Shown: piece by piece, positions 48,924 through 58,778 of the stretch | How positions within the stretch are numbered: the stretch's first letter is position 1 | How the letters are laid out: each line of letters opens with the position of its first letter | From: Pseudovibrio sp. JCM 19062 | Lineage (GTDB): Bacteria > Pseudomonadota > Alphaproteobacteria > Rhizobiales > Stappiaceae | DNA: 64,000 bases | Reading direction: 5' to 3' | Assembly: GCA_001310715.1 (NCBI GenBank) | Contig: BAXV01000005.1 | Location: 66,250 to 130,249 of the forward strand | Notes under the pieces: generated by a model | The model's database searches: none | What the model was told of the DNA's origin: nothing | What the model saw: the letters and a program-made list of their open reading frames with translations, nothing else | Translations under genes and position numbers: made by a program

Positions 48924-50045
48924 TTACTTACTGTTCCACACCATATGATAGCGCTCAACCATTTTCTCTATGGAGAAGTTCTCCTCAATATGACGACTAG
49001 CTGCCTCACAGCGGGTTGGCCAGTTCGGGCCATTCCTCTGCTCAAGCATCTTCTCGATAGCTACCGCAAGCGCCTCTGGATCGCGAGGGGGGACGATAAG
49101 TCCCGTATTACCAACTATAACGGCTGCATCTCCCACATCCGTGGAAACGCATGGTGTGCCGCAGGCCATTGCCTCGGCCAGCACATTTGGGAAACCTTCG
49201 CTAGATGATGACATTACATGTAGGTCCAGCGCATTCATGACCGATGGAATATCGTTTCGACGTCCAAGCATCAGGACTTTGTCTTGTAATCCTAACTTAT
49301 CGATTTTCGTAATTAACTCACTATTCTTGTCATCCATCCCCGTTCCGACCAACAGGCACCGGGGACAGTTTCCTCTGGCTTTCAGGCGAGCAAGCGACTT
49401 GAGGAGAGTGTCGTGGTCCTTCTGAGGATTGTATCGGGCAATGAAGCCTATAACTGGCTCATCTGCTGTCAGAGCAAGTTCCATCCGCAACCGGATGCCA
49501 GCGTCATGATCAGGACCGAAAACCGATAAATTATAACCATTAGAAATTACGCACATGCGGTTGCCGTCATATCCGAGCTGGGCGTGCACTTCCTTCGCCC
49601 GTTCGGCACAGCAGATAATGCTTCGGGGAATCCAGCGGGAAAGCAAAGCACACAGTCTTGACACCCAAATGGTGTTACGCGAGCTTTCTCCAACCACAAG
49701 GTCAGTGTGACGAATGCCCCAGAAAATGTTGCGTTGCCCAGCTAGCCTCGCGATCACGCCACCGAGCAAGTCGGCATGATACATCCAGGTTTGCACTACA
49801 TCCGGGCGAGATTTGCGGATGAGACGCCAAAGTTGCCACAGGCCAGTAAATGTAACTCTTCCCCTTGGCATCTTTAGACAAGTAACCTTAATACCCCTAC
49901 TTTCGAGCATCGGACCATATTTCCCCGCATCGCACAGAGAAATAACTTCGTGATGACTTATCGTGTCGTGAGCGCAAAGACGGAATAAGACAGCTTCTGC
50001 GCCTCCGTCAGCCAGTCCAGTTATGATGTGTAGGATTTTCTTCAT
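48924..50045 (-). CDS. Family 4 glycosyltransferase
   Basis: The intact 373-residue protein is a GT-B fold, GT4-type enzyme. The N-terminal domain begins MKKILHIITGLADGGAEAVL (the GGAE motif), and the donor domain has GFIARYNPQKDHDTLLKSLA and the EGFPNVLAEAMACGTPCVST motif that contacts the nucleotide sugar, then GLIVPPRDPEALA. It transfers a sugar to a lipid-linked repeat unit at the inner face of the membrane. It is the last gene of the minus-strand polysaccharide cluster and is separated from the others by an IS5 remnant. Confidence 0.88.
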   Translation of the reverse strand: MKKILHIITGLADGGAEAVLFRLCAHDTISHHEVISLCDAGKYGPMLESRGIKVTCLKMPRGRVTFTGLWQLWRLIRKSRPDVVQTWMYHADLLGGVIARLAGQRNIFWGIRHTDLVVGESSRNTIWVSRLCALLSRWIPRSIICCAERAKEVHAQLGYDGNRMCVISNGYNLSVFGPDHDAGIRLRMELALTADEPVIGFIARYNPQKDHDTLLKSLARLKARGNCPRCLLVGTGMDDKNSELITKIDKLGLQDKVLMLGRRNDIPSVMNALDLHVMSSSSEGFPNVLAEAMACGTPCVSTDVGDAAVIVGNTGLIVPPRDPEALAVAIEKMLEQRNGPNWPTRCEAASRHIEENFSIEKMVERYHMVWNSK

Positions 50046-50149
50046 AACAAGGTTTTTTGTGCCTTCATTTAGGATCGATTGTGAAAGTAACTACGTTGTG
50101 AGGCAGTTTGGTATTCGGTTCAGAAAGTATCGTGCTGCATCGCCACTTA

Positions 50150-50672
50150 GAGTCTGTTCAAAATAAAACCATGAATGAACGAAGTAATTTGAGTTCTACG
50201 GTTTTGCCACAAACTCGGAGAACTCGAATGGCTTGCACCCCGTTCACCCGAAAGCTTCATTGTCGTAAAGGGCTACGATATGCAAGTGACTTAACCGACG
50301 AAAAATGGTTTTTGATTGAACCTCACATGCCAAGCCAGCCCAAACGGGGCCGACGGCACAGCACTGATCGGCGGGCAGAGATCAACGCTCTGTTTTATCT
50401 TCTCCAAACTGGCTCTCAGTGGACTCTTCTGTCGAAGGACTTTCCTCCAAGCAGCGCAGTCCATTACAATTTCGAGCGTTTTTCGCATGACAGCACTTTG
50501 GATCGGCTTCATGAAGCGTTTTACCCAAAAACCCGCCAGTTCGAGCGCGCAAAGATCGTCCAACACTGGCGATCATTGATAGCCAGAGCGTCAAGAGCGA
50601 GCCGGATGCCCGTGGCAATGTGGCTATGATACAGGAAAGAAGATCAAGGGTCGGGAACGCCATTCTCAGCGT
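50150..50672 (+). pseudogene. IS5-family transposase, truncated and frameshifted
   Basis: From ATG 50228 the frame gives LRYASDLTDEKWFLIEPHMP and NALFYLLQTGSQWTLLSKDF, the DUF4096 start of IS5-group transposases, then RFSHDSTLDRLHEAF. A shift near 50560 leads to LAIIDSQSVKSEPDARGN, with the first catalytic aspartate, and KKIKGRERHSQ. The sequence then runs into the end of the glycosyltransferase on the other strand at about 50672, so the remaining DDE residues are lost. GAGTCTGTTCA at 50150-50160 may be the left terminal repeat. Confidence 0.8.
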
Positions 50673-51612
50673 CTCCATAACACCCTCATGCCTCTCAAAA
50701 TTTGGTACTTGATTGTTTCGTATCCACCGAACCCAAATCCAAAAATTGCTGGTAGCCCCATTGCATCGAACCGAATTCGATGCTGTCCTTTGTGTGGCCA
50801 AACAAGAAAGCGATGATAGTTAAATAGGGCTCTTATTCTATAACTATGAGAATCATAAGCCTGTGAAGCAATAATTGTCGAATAGAGTTCCAGAAGCGGG
50901 GCAATATTTTTACGACGTAATGACATCAAGGACTTAGTCATCCCCCCAGGTAAATAGACTTTTCTTACGACTGGTTGACTATCGCAAAGAACAGAGAACT
51001 CCTCTGATATACGTGCCCACAACAACGAAGTTGGAACTCGGCGATATGTATCAAAAAGGTCGCATAGCGCACCCGTGATCACCTCACGAGCAACAACTTC
51101 TTTGAGATCGCCACGCACGTTATGATCAGCGCGCAAGGAAAGTAAGGAGCAAATCAAGCCGTTCGGAGGGGAGTTCCTTCTCAGTGTATTCTTTTCGTCG
51201 ATCATCGTTCCGAATACAAAGCCAACACAGGTTCGGCTACCATGAGAAAGCTTTGGGTTGAGAGCCTGAATTGCAGAGAGGATATGTTCAAGTGCGCCTG
51301 CCTCAAACGTATCGTCTCCGTCCATAATCATCACAAAACGCCCCCGAGCTAACTTGACTGCTTGAGCCATCGCTGCTGCACGACCGCCATTTTCTTCTTT
51401 ACGAGCAGAAATCAAAGACCATCCCGCCGCTCGGAACGCCGCTAGCACAACTGGTAAATCATCAGTGAGGCATCATCCACCACAATGAATTCGACTTGGG
51501 ACTTGTCTCCTTGAAATCCAGCTATACTGTCTAGTTGCAGCCGAAGCCGGTCAGCATGATTAAAAATAGGTATACAAACAGACAGGCTGATATCTTGTGC
51601 TTTCGTATTCAA
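50666..51612 (-). CDS. Family 2 glycosyltransferase (one frameshift)
   Basis: The GT-A fold is shown by ISLSVCIPIFNHADRLRLQL, VEFIVVDDAS (nucleotide site) and GRFVMIMDGDDTFEAGALEH (DxD motif). A shift at about 51460 separates the first 50 residues from the rest. The C-terminal 100 residues have no familiar domain. The start is taken as TTG 51610-51612, with GAGGT before it and two bases beyond the wzy stop. The total is about 315 residues. The 3' end abuts the IS5 remnant, so the C-terminus could have been altered by it. Confidence 0.78.
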
Positions 51613-51614
51613 CT

Positions 51615-52854
51615 TTACCTCAAAAACCTGCGTTTTGGCAGAATATCCCAAAGGGCCATTCCAGTGATGCGTATCAAAAAGAAAATCACCGTGTATCTCC
51701 CGGCGAAAGACAAAATTTGCTCTAACGTGTTGCGTTGTATATAAAACGCTAAAACCGCTACAAGTGCGACTAGGAGCGCTTGAATTGCGGGATCTTCTGT
51801 CCGGATCATAATCCGATCTAGCCAAATGAGTAGAAGAATCAGTCCGATACAGAAAATAAGTACACCAATGAGGCCGCCAACGACCCAGCCTTGCGCCCAG
51901 AAATTCGCACCAACTCCTGCGGCATCGCTCCAGCTCGAATAATACTTTAACTTGACTGCATTGGAGAAGATATGCGGGTCAATTCCTAGAGCAGAAGAGC
52001 CTGGCAAAAATGCGAGCAGGCCAGAGATCAAATCGAAGAGATTGTATTCAATTCCGCCTTCGGTAAGATGTACTAGGATAAGATAAATGCCGTTCGGCTC
52101 AAAATCTTTGGTAGCAATATCCCAGACGTCATTTTTGAAAATTGCCTGTATCAACTCAGAAGAGAACCCATAGACAGGCAGTAGGTATAGATTGACTTTG
52201 ATATTGCCAGTACAGGCAGACTAAGAAGAAAGAGAAGGCCAAAAGCCAACTTCTCCCCACGAAACAGAGACAATGGTACCATTCCGTCCAGTCGGTATCT
52301 TAGGATGACAACGACATACATTATTGGAATTGTGCGGTCTCCACCGATGAAGATTAGAAGCACCTGAGCAATACAGAAAAGGTTGAATGGATCTAGGAAC
52401 CGCCTAGTTCTAAGATTATAAGCGGCAGTAACGAACAAAAGACTGTTCCAACTGTAATAGATCACAATATTGCCACCAGGAACTGTACCGTATTTCCCCT
52501 CAAAAAAAATACGCTGAATCCACCACTCAATCCGACAACTGCTGCGAAGACAAATAGGCAGGCGAAATTGAAAAACCTATTTAGAAATATTTTCCGGCCA
52601 CGTTCTACAGCGATCTGACCAAGTGTGCATGTCCTCGCAGAATTGCTACTACTCGATAAAACTAACTTAGATAGGCAGATTAGCGTCAGAACAACGCTCC
52701 AAAGAAATAATGGAATGTCATTTCCCGCCCTAATCCAAAATATTGGCGAGCTGTAAATTAACGATGACAAGATTAAAACTGAAAGATTTGTAATTCTCGT
52801 CATCGCAATCACAAGGACGCTTGCAAACCAAATAATAGAAAATAAAGTTAACAA
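51615..52854 (-). CDS. wzy: O-antigen/capsule polymerase Wzy-like membrane protein (two frameshifts)
   Basis: Three frames join into one protein of about 413 residues with 10 or more hydrophobic segments (MLTLFSIIWFASVLVIAMTR, LILSSLIYSSPIFWI and others) and a large loop containing GSSALGIDPHIFSN, as expected for a Wzy polymerase. The frame breaks in an A8 run near 52500 and near 52198, where KVNLYLLPVYGFSSELIQAI restores continuity. Wzy proteins share little sequence, so the call rests on topology and position between wzx and glycosyltransferases. It would join repeat units at the periplasmic face. Confidence 0.7.
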
Positions 52855-52977
52855 AATTTTCCGCCATTCATCAGAATATATTTGAAGAAAATGCCCCGCA
52901 TGATGATCTTCGTTTCATTGAGCCGAAGTCATACATTCTTCAGAGCAGTCACTCAACAAATTCTTTGAGAGTTTCCA

Positions 52978-53307
52978 TTACAAGAAAACTATTATATTCG
53001 ATCCTACTGTAGGCATCGACAATGTGATGGAGTAGATAATGCCTCTTTGTGTCACAAAACCATGTGTGCCCATCTCATTGAGCCGTGGAAGATCAAGAGA
53101 CGCAGCCTTGACTATGGCGCTACAAAAATCCTTGGCCTCCAAACGGGACTGCTCGTCCTGACCTAAAGTGACTATGACCTTAGTGCCGCCTACCTCCTTC
53201 GTTTTATGCAGCAAATTTCTAGAAGCCTGCCTCAGCCAAAACAATTGGGAAGCTATCGCGGCGGAATAACGATATAAGATATCTAAGGAACAGAAGAAAG
53301 CATTCAT
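52978..53307 (-). CDS. Unrecognised protein between wzx and wzy, probably incomplete
   Basis: The frame from ATG 53307 codes for 109 residues, but it is open further upstream to about 53440 (GYGVTNPRFQENLENIIKGR), so the true start is unclear. It ends at a TAA that follows VGSNIIVFL; a one-base shift there would extend it by METLKEFVE. The segment RGIIYSITLSMPTVGSN is vaguely like the C-terminal sugar-binding part of polysaccharide pyruvyl transferases. That is a weak resemblance. It may be a fragment of a larger transferase gene in the cluster. Confidence 0.4.
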   Translation of the reverse strand: MNAFFCSLDILYRYSAAIASQLFWLRQASRNLLHKTKEVGGTKVIVTLGQDEQSRLEAKDFCSAIVKAASLDLPRLNEMGTHGFVTQRGIIYSITLSMPTVGSNIIVFL

Positions 53308-53457
53308 GCCCGAGTTAAAATTGAACTTTGCATGAACACGTCCTTTAATGATGTTTTCCAGATTCTCCTGAAAGCGTGGATTGGTAACGCCGTAACCAGA
53401 ACGGGCTACGAGAGACTGCCAAATCCTTAATTAAATGAATAATGTTGACCTGATTGG

Positions 53458-54809
53458 TTATTTTATAATCCTCAGAATGCCAAAAATTGAGGGATCTACT
53501 GTGGTGACTTGCTTAGTTATTCGAGTAAGCCAAATCGAGGTGCTGAGTTGGTAGAGCAACAAAGTCAATGCAGCACCTGCTGCGCCGAACTGCCATATCA
53601 GCAACGGTGCACATACAAGCATCGTCCCAACTAAAATGTAGGACACACGGAAAACATATTGTGAGTATCCAGCCATGTTTAGCATCGTATCACGGAAGCC
53701 GCCGCCGGTATTGGCCCAATGGGACAACGCTAGCAATATGACGACCGAAATAGCTCCGTGACTTCCCGGCCCATAGGCCCATATTATCAACGGCTCCCCA
53801 AAAAAAATAAAGTGCCAAGATCCCTATAAAAACCGCCGCGAAAGAGGCACATACGCCATTGCGCATAATCTGCGATAGCGCTAACAAATTTCCTTTGTGC
53901 CAATGTTGTGCCAATTTTGGAGCCACTACCTGACCCAGTACCTCATGGGTAAATATCAAAGGTAAGGCGACTGCGGTAGCAATGCGATAGAGACCGGCCG
54001 CCTCAAAGGATGCTAATGCCGGAATCATTAGTACCATACCGTTCATCATCATCGATGACAGCAAGCCTGTGCCTGACAGGTGTAGCCCTTCCCGCCAGAG
54101 AGCACCGCGTTTGATCGGCGACACAGGCCCTTTTTTAACAGCAAACCTCCGAACCCAGATACCACCCCACAGGAATGTAACTGCATGGGCAAAAAGGAGG
54201 GCAACTACTGCATGTGTGACCGAGAAAGCATCCCCAGCGAAAGCTACCCAGATTATATTGCATAACAGCGTAATCAAAGGCTGTATCAGCCTCTCCAAGG
54301 ATTGTCCTCGAACGATCTGTCCAGCAGAGCGCAGTACAGCGGATCGCATGGCAGCAAGAACTTGAAAAAAAAGCATGTGGCCAGAGCAGTAATAACAAAC
54401 CGACAGGTAGCCAATCTGGCATCAACCAATAGGCTAGGCCCCCGATCAGAGAAAGGGAGAGTAAATAACCAACAAAAATTAGGAGAACGAATTGCAAAAT
54501 ACCGCGCACCCTGGCATCGTCACCCTCCGCGAAGGCAGGAGCGGTGGCACGGACAATTAGATTTGGAAGGCCGGAAGTCATGGGCAAAACGGTCAAAGAC
54601 ATGATAGCGGTATAAGCAGCGTATATGCCGAAGCTCTCAAGCCCCAATGTCCGCAGTAAAAAAACGGATAGCCCGAATGCTAGAACTGTGTTGCAAAGCC
54701 GGATAGAAAAAACCAAAGCAATCCTGTTGACGAGATCAGTCGCCCGCAGCTTATTTAAAAAGCCAAGCTTGCCTTCACCTGGGGAATTATCAAAGTATCT
54801 TTGATACAA
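53458..54809 (-). CDS. wzx: Wzx-type flippase / polysaccharide exporter (two frameshifts)
   Basis: The protein, about 450 residues, has 12-14 hydrophobic segments in the MATE/MVF-like pattern of Wzx. The N-terminus has NRIALVFSIRLCNTVLAFGL, SVFLLRTLGLESFGIYAAYT and TSGLPNLIVR, typical of these flippases. The frame is broken in an A8 run at about 54364-54371 and again in an A8 run near 53800; the later parts include GTGLLSSMMMNGMVLMIPAL and WQFGAAGAALTLLLYQL. It would flip the undecaprenyl-linked repeat unit across the inner membrane. Confidence 0.82.
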
Positions 54810-55053
54810 AATATGCTCCGAATTTGTAATTCAGTTGGACGAACAACTCTTCTGTGCACACAGCAGCAACATCTCAAGACTAACGGTCACTTCCTCGACA
54901 CTCATTATTTGCTAGCTTCTGTTAACGGATGCTCTTGGACTTCTTTGTGCCTTGTAGTTTTTGGGAAATGAGAAGCGGCCCCTGGTTATCTAATATTTAC
55001 GAAATATCTTTGTTCAATTTGGCGTGGAGAACTGTACTTTGGCTTCCAATGCC

Positions 55054-55703
55054 TCAGGCATTTTGGCAGCTTTGGTAGGGCCTCCAGACCATGTTGCTGT
55101 TGGATTTGATCACTGTCCATACTGTTAGTGCAATGAGCAGGAAATACACTGTTATGGTATTATTGTGTACGTACCACTCTTCTAATTGTCCTTTGTAAGG
55201 CATTATTACCCTGTCATAAAATGCATCCGCGTCCTCCGCTTGATCAAGGAGGTCTTCTTCAGCTCTAAACACAATTGAGCCTATCCCAGAGAGTCCGGGG
55301 CGAACCTTAATGATTTCTTGCTGAGCTTCATGAGGGAATGCATTGAAACAGCGCTGCGTCTGGGGGCGAGGGCCTATTATGCTCATATCACCCCTAAGCA
55401 CATTTATAAGCTGCGGTAACTCATTAATTTTGGTTTGGCGTAAAAAAACGGCCAACGGGAAGAACGCGCGGATCATTTTTTTAGTGTGACAGTACCGGTG
55501 CCAATGTTGGGGCTGTTTTTCAACATAGTGGCGAATTTTAAAAGCTTAAAGTGCTTACCACCTTGACCTACTCGGTTCTGAGAAAAGAAAATTTCTCCTT
55601 CTCCTGAGCATTTCAAAATAACCATGATCGGTAGGAGAAGCGGTGAAAGAACAAATAGTGCTAATCCGGAAAAGAGGATGTCAAAGAATCTCTGCATGCT
55701 CAC
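55054..55703 (-). CDS. Priming undecaprenyl-phosphate sugar-1-phosphate transferase (frameshifts in A and T runs)
   Basis: The N-terminus is the membrane anchor of a small bacterial sugar transferase (MQRFFDILFSGLALFVLSPL), followed by SQNRVGQGGKHFKLLKF, which is the conserved KFR/TM region. After the A-run near 55480 and the T-run at about 55441-55446 it continues LRQTKINELPQLINVLRGDM and SIIGPRPQ, with VRPGLSGIGS. These are the catalytic motifs of the PglC/WcaJ C-terminal domain. It starts repeat-unit synthesis by adding the first sugar phosphate to undecaprenyl phosphate. GTG 55703 overlaps the stop of the upstream dehydratase gene. Confidence 0.88.
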
Positions 55704-56919
55704 ATCCTCCCGTCCAAATAGCGGCCGGTTTCTTTGTGGTTAAATTCTGGAATCATTTCGTTGAATAAGTTCACCAGTTCTGGTTTGTCCCAGCGTTTGG
55801 CATCAAGCAATTGATTTATTTTCTTTAGGAAGTAATCCAACTTCCGTTCATCGAACTGGGCGTCATTTATGATCACGCCGAGATTGTGGAAGCGTCCTAA
55901 GTCTAGAGTTTCTTTAGAGGTGTAAAACTCTTCGAAATCCTTCTCACCGGTCGTGTCACTCTTGAAGAAATAGCAGGGCCATTTTTTTCTGTGCCGCGAG
56001 CGTCTCTACGTTTTGGCGTGCTTCGTCTTCAGATGCGCATTCGACTGCTTCGTAGCCAAGACTATCCAAATAACGCACCGCAATTTCGGAGAAGGTCGTT
56101 AGGTGAAGCTGTTCACTTAATTTTGGGAAAAAGATATCCCGGTTATTTCCCAAAAGGCAGGACATTAAACATAGTTCACCGCTTTCCTGGGGCGTTATGA
56201 AATAACGGCGTACGTCATTGGGAGCGGAAAATGGTTGCCGCTTCGCAAGTCTCTGATTAAATCCATGCAGCAAACTACCGTCTGAAAAAGCAACATTTGC
56301 AAAGCGAGCGGTTGAGATCGGCAGCTCGATGCTGTGGCGCATAAGGTAATATTCCATTATGCGCTTGCTGGCGCCCATCATATTGACAGGTGCTGCGGCT
56401 TTATCAGTCGAAACGCAAAAGTATTTTTTTTGCGTTCCATTTTTGCGCCCATTGAATACTCGAAATTGTATTTAGGATATTCACCTTAATCATGCGCATC
56501 AGAGTGAAGGAATCTTTCTCTGAGCGTACATGCTTTAGAGCTGAGAGATTAAAGACATAGTCGTACCCTTCCATTGCTCCCATCAAGGCATCAAACTCTA
56601 TTGAGCCAGAGTCCAAAGCAAAGGTTTGAAAATCACCTTCAATATACCCCATAGAACTGCGAAGATCTCGCACCAGTTCGACCATATTGTTTTCGGAGAT
56701 ATCGACCACATGCAAGGCCTTAGGTTGCCTGCGAAAGATTTCGCGGCACACGGCCTGCCCGATTGAGCCAGCTCCACCAATTACAAGAAAACGTCCGCTT
56801 TGAACTTTTGCGGAAAGCTCTTCTTCGTATGCTCCTATATCAGCTTCAAATAGCGGAGCATTCCGACCGATAAGATTTAGAATACCGTGCTTCAAATTGT
56901 TAGTGGTAATGTCAGTCAT
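55700..56919 (-). CDS. CapD-like NDP-sugar 4,6-dehydratase/epimerase (frameshifts)
   Basis: The N-terminal Rossmann motif VIGGAGSIGQAVCREIFRRQ is followed by YDYVFNLSALKHVRSEKDSF. After a shift in the T/A run near 56425 comes CVSTDKAAAPVNMMGASKR, the region with the catalytic lysine. A later shift near 55985 leads to FKSDTTGEKDFEEFYT and the end GRYLDGRM, stopping at 55700-55702. Joined length is about 405 residues. This is the polysaccharide biosynthesis (PF02719) family, which makes 4-keto-6-deoxy sugars such as UDP-4-keto-6-deoxy-GlcNAc. The next enzyme, an aminotransferase, is encoded just upstream. Confidence 0.83.
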
Positions 56920-56947
56920 AGTTTCAGGCCAATGCAGTACGGGAAAA

Positions 56948-58108
56948 TCAGAGGTGCCCTTCTGGGACGGATGAAGGGATGTTAACTATGCGCTCTTCAA
57001 GCCAGCGAGAGTTCTCCAGTCCATCATGCAAGCAGTCGCTATACATTTTAAGACTGGTCATCAACCTCCAAATAGGGCGTGTCATAACGCCATTTTCATT
57101 AGTCTCTTTGAGCCAAAGATCTCGTTCTGCTTTATCCTTTGCGCAAATGGCATTCAGCCAGAAATTCGGATGAGTGCCCTCACGTGCGTCAACGAAATTA
57201 ACGTCAGTATTTGCAAAATGGTCTCTATACCTTTGAGCGATTTTGGACTTTATTTCCAGCATTTCATCAAGGCGCTCCATTTGAGCAATCCCGAGCGCTG
57301 CATTCAGACTTGGAAGTCTGTAATTATAACCGACTTCGTCGTGATCAAATTCGTAAGCATGAGGAACCTTCGCGGTCGTCGTTAGATGCTTAGCACGTTG
57401 TGCGATCTCTTCATCATCTGTCACGATCATGCCACCACCACCGGTGGTGATTATCTTGTTTCCATTAAAGGAAAAAGCTCCTAACAACCCAAAAGTACCT
57501 GTGTGTTGCTTATCGACGGTACTCCCTAAAGACTCCGCACTATCTTCCACAAGAGGTACATCAAATTCGTCGCACAACGCTGCGAGCTCTTCGATACGTG
57601 CAGGATGCCCGAACGTGTGCATTGGCACGATCGCGCCCAATCGTCGTCCTGATGTTTTGTTAATCCAAGAGCCTTTTTGAAATTCGTAGTTCGTTTGAAT
57701 GAACTGACGGACCGCAGCCGGACTTAGACCCATTGTATCAAGATCGACGTCGGCAAAGACTGGTTTGGCGCCAAGATAGCTAATGGCATTGCAAGTGGCA
57801 ATAAATGAGAGAGCTTGTGTTAGTACTTCGTCTCCTCGTTGCACGCCGGCCAGCTGCATTGCTACTTGTAGTGCTGCTGTGCCATTTACAGTCGCAATTG
57901 CGTACTTTGCGCCAGTGTATTCAGCAATTTTCTGCTCAAATTCGCTTACCTGCTGGCCGGCTGATGATACAAAATTATTATCTATTACGTCGACAAGTAT
58001 CTCGCGTTCACGTCCTTGGAAAATAGGTCGATGAAGTGGAATAAAACCCTCACCGTAGATGGAGCGGACATTTGTGATAAAGTTAGTTAGAGAACTGTTT
58101 TTGCTCAT
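56948..58108 (-). CDS. DegT/DnrJ/EryC1-type sugar aminotransferase
   Basis: The intact 386-residue PLP enzyme begins the fold with FIPLHRPIFQGREREILVDV. The PLP lysine is in FSFNGNKIITTGGGGMIVTD, and the aspartate that contacts the pyridine ring is in VPLVEDSAESLGS. It resembles the LegC/PerA branch that transaminates a 4-keto-6-deoxy nucleotide sugar. With the CapD-like dehydratase and the adjacent acetyltransferase it would give a 4-acetamido-4,6-dideoxy sugar such as bacillosamine. The stop precedes the dehydratase start by 28 bases. Confidence 0.9.
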   Translation of the reverse strand: MSKNSSLTNFITNVRSIYGEGFIPLHRPIFQGREREILVDVIDNNFVSSAGQQVSEFEQKIAEYTGAKYAIATVNGTAALQVAMQLAGVQRGDEVLTQALSFIATCNAISYLGAKPVFADVDLDTMGLSPAAVRQFIQTNYEFQKGSWINKTSGRRLGAIVPMHTFGHPARIEELAALCDEFDVPLVEDSAESLGSTVDKQHTGTFGLLGAFSFNGNKIITTGGGGMIVTDDEEIAQRAKHLTTTAKVPHAYEFDHDEVGYNYRLPSLNAALGIAQMERLDEMLEIKSKIAQRYRDHFANTDVNFVDAREGTHPNFWLNAICAKDKAERDLWLKETNENGVMTRPIWRLMTSLKMYSDCLHDGLENSRWLEERIVNIPSSVPEGHL

Positions 58109-58734
58109 GAACGTCGCTTTAATTGAAATTGAGGTTTTTGAACAGGCGTACTAGGATATTCGATCATAATATGATTGTTTGCGAGCTTTCCGATTTCTCT
58201 GTATTTCCCAATGGACTGATGTGATTTAATAGAAGCAATGTTATCTTGCTTAATCGTTGCTCTTGTTGTCAGCCCAGCAAGAGAAGCCTGCCAGTAGAGG
58301 AACTGAGCCCAAAGCCCCCCCAACCTGTGGCCTCTCCAAATAGGAGAAACTATCCGACCCATATACGCTGTTCCGGTAGGCGAAATTTTGAGTAATCCAT
58401 ATCCTTCTAACTTACCATCAATAAACATCCCATAGTTCATAAATGAGTTTGTCCTTAAAATTTGGACAAGTTCCCCCTCGGAGAAACCATGCGGTTTGAA
58501 ATACAGCAATTCCTCATCGGGAGTTTCGACAAAGAAAGTAGCAAGGAGGTTTGCATCTTCTGTTGCTAGAGGGCGAATTAGCAAGTTTTCGTGCGCTTCA
58601 AATCGACCAGATTGCTTAAGTACAGTTTTGACAGTGTTTCCGTATCGAGTAATTGTGATAATACCAGCGGCTGTTGCCAGCAAACGAAAGAAGCTAGGGG
58701 AAAAACTTTTTATTTTATAAGCTAGTTTGTCCAT
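58105..58734 (-). CDS. GNAT-fold N-acetyltransferase
   Basis: The 209-residue protein has a GNAT core: LLIRPLATEDANLLATFFVE, GKLEGYGLLKIS and the acetyl-CoA-binding VSPIWRGHRLGGLWAQFLYW. Its stop overlaps the aminotransferase start by four bases, so they are coupled. The position suggests that it acetylates the amino sugar made by the aminotransferase, as in bacillosamine formation, though the known PglD enzymes have a different (left-handed helix) fold. The N-terminal 45 residues are basic and hydrophobic and may associate with the membrane. Confidence 0.7.
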   Translation of the reverse strand: MDKLAYKIKSFSPSFFRLLATAAGIITITRYGNTVKTVLKQSGRFEAHENLLIRPLATEDANLLATFFVETPDEELLYFKPHGFSEGELVQILRTNSFMNYGMFIDGKLEGYGLLKISPTGTAYMGRIVSPIWRGHRLGGLWAQFLYWQASLAGLTTRATIKQDNIASIKSHQSIGKYREIGKLANNHIMIEYPSTPVQKPQFQLKRRS

Positions 58735-58778
58735 TTAATTGATGCTTTCATGCCCGTTGTATCTTCCAAAGACCTAAA

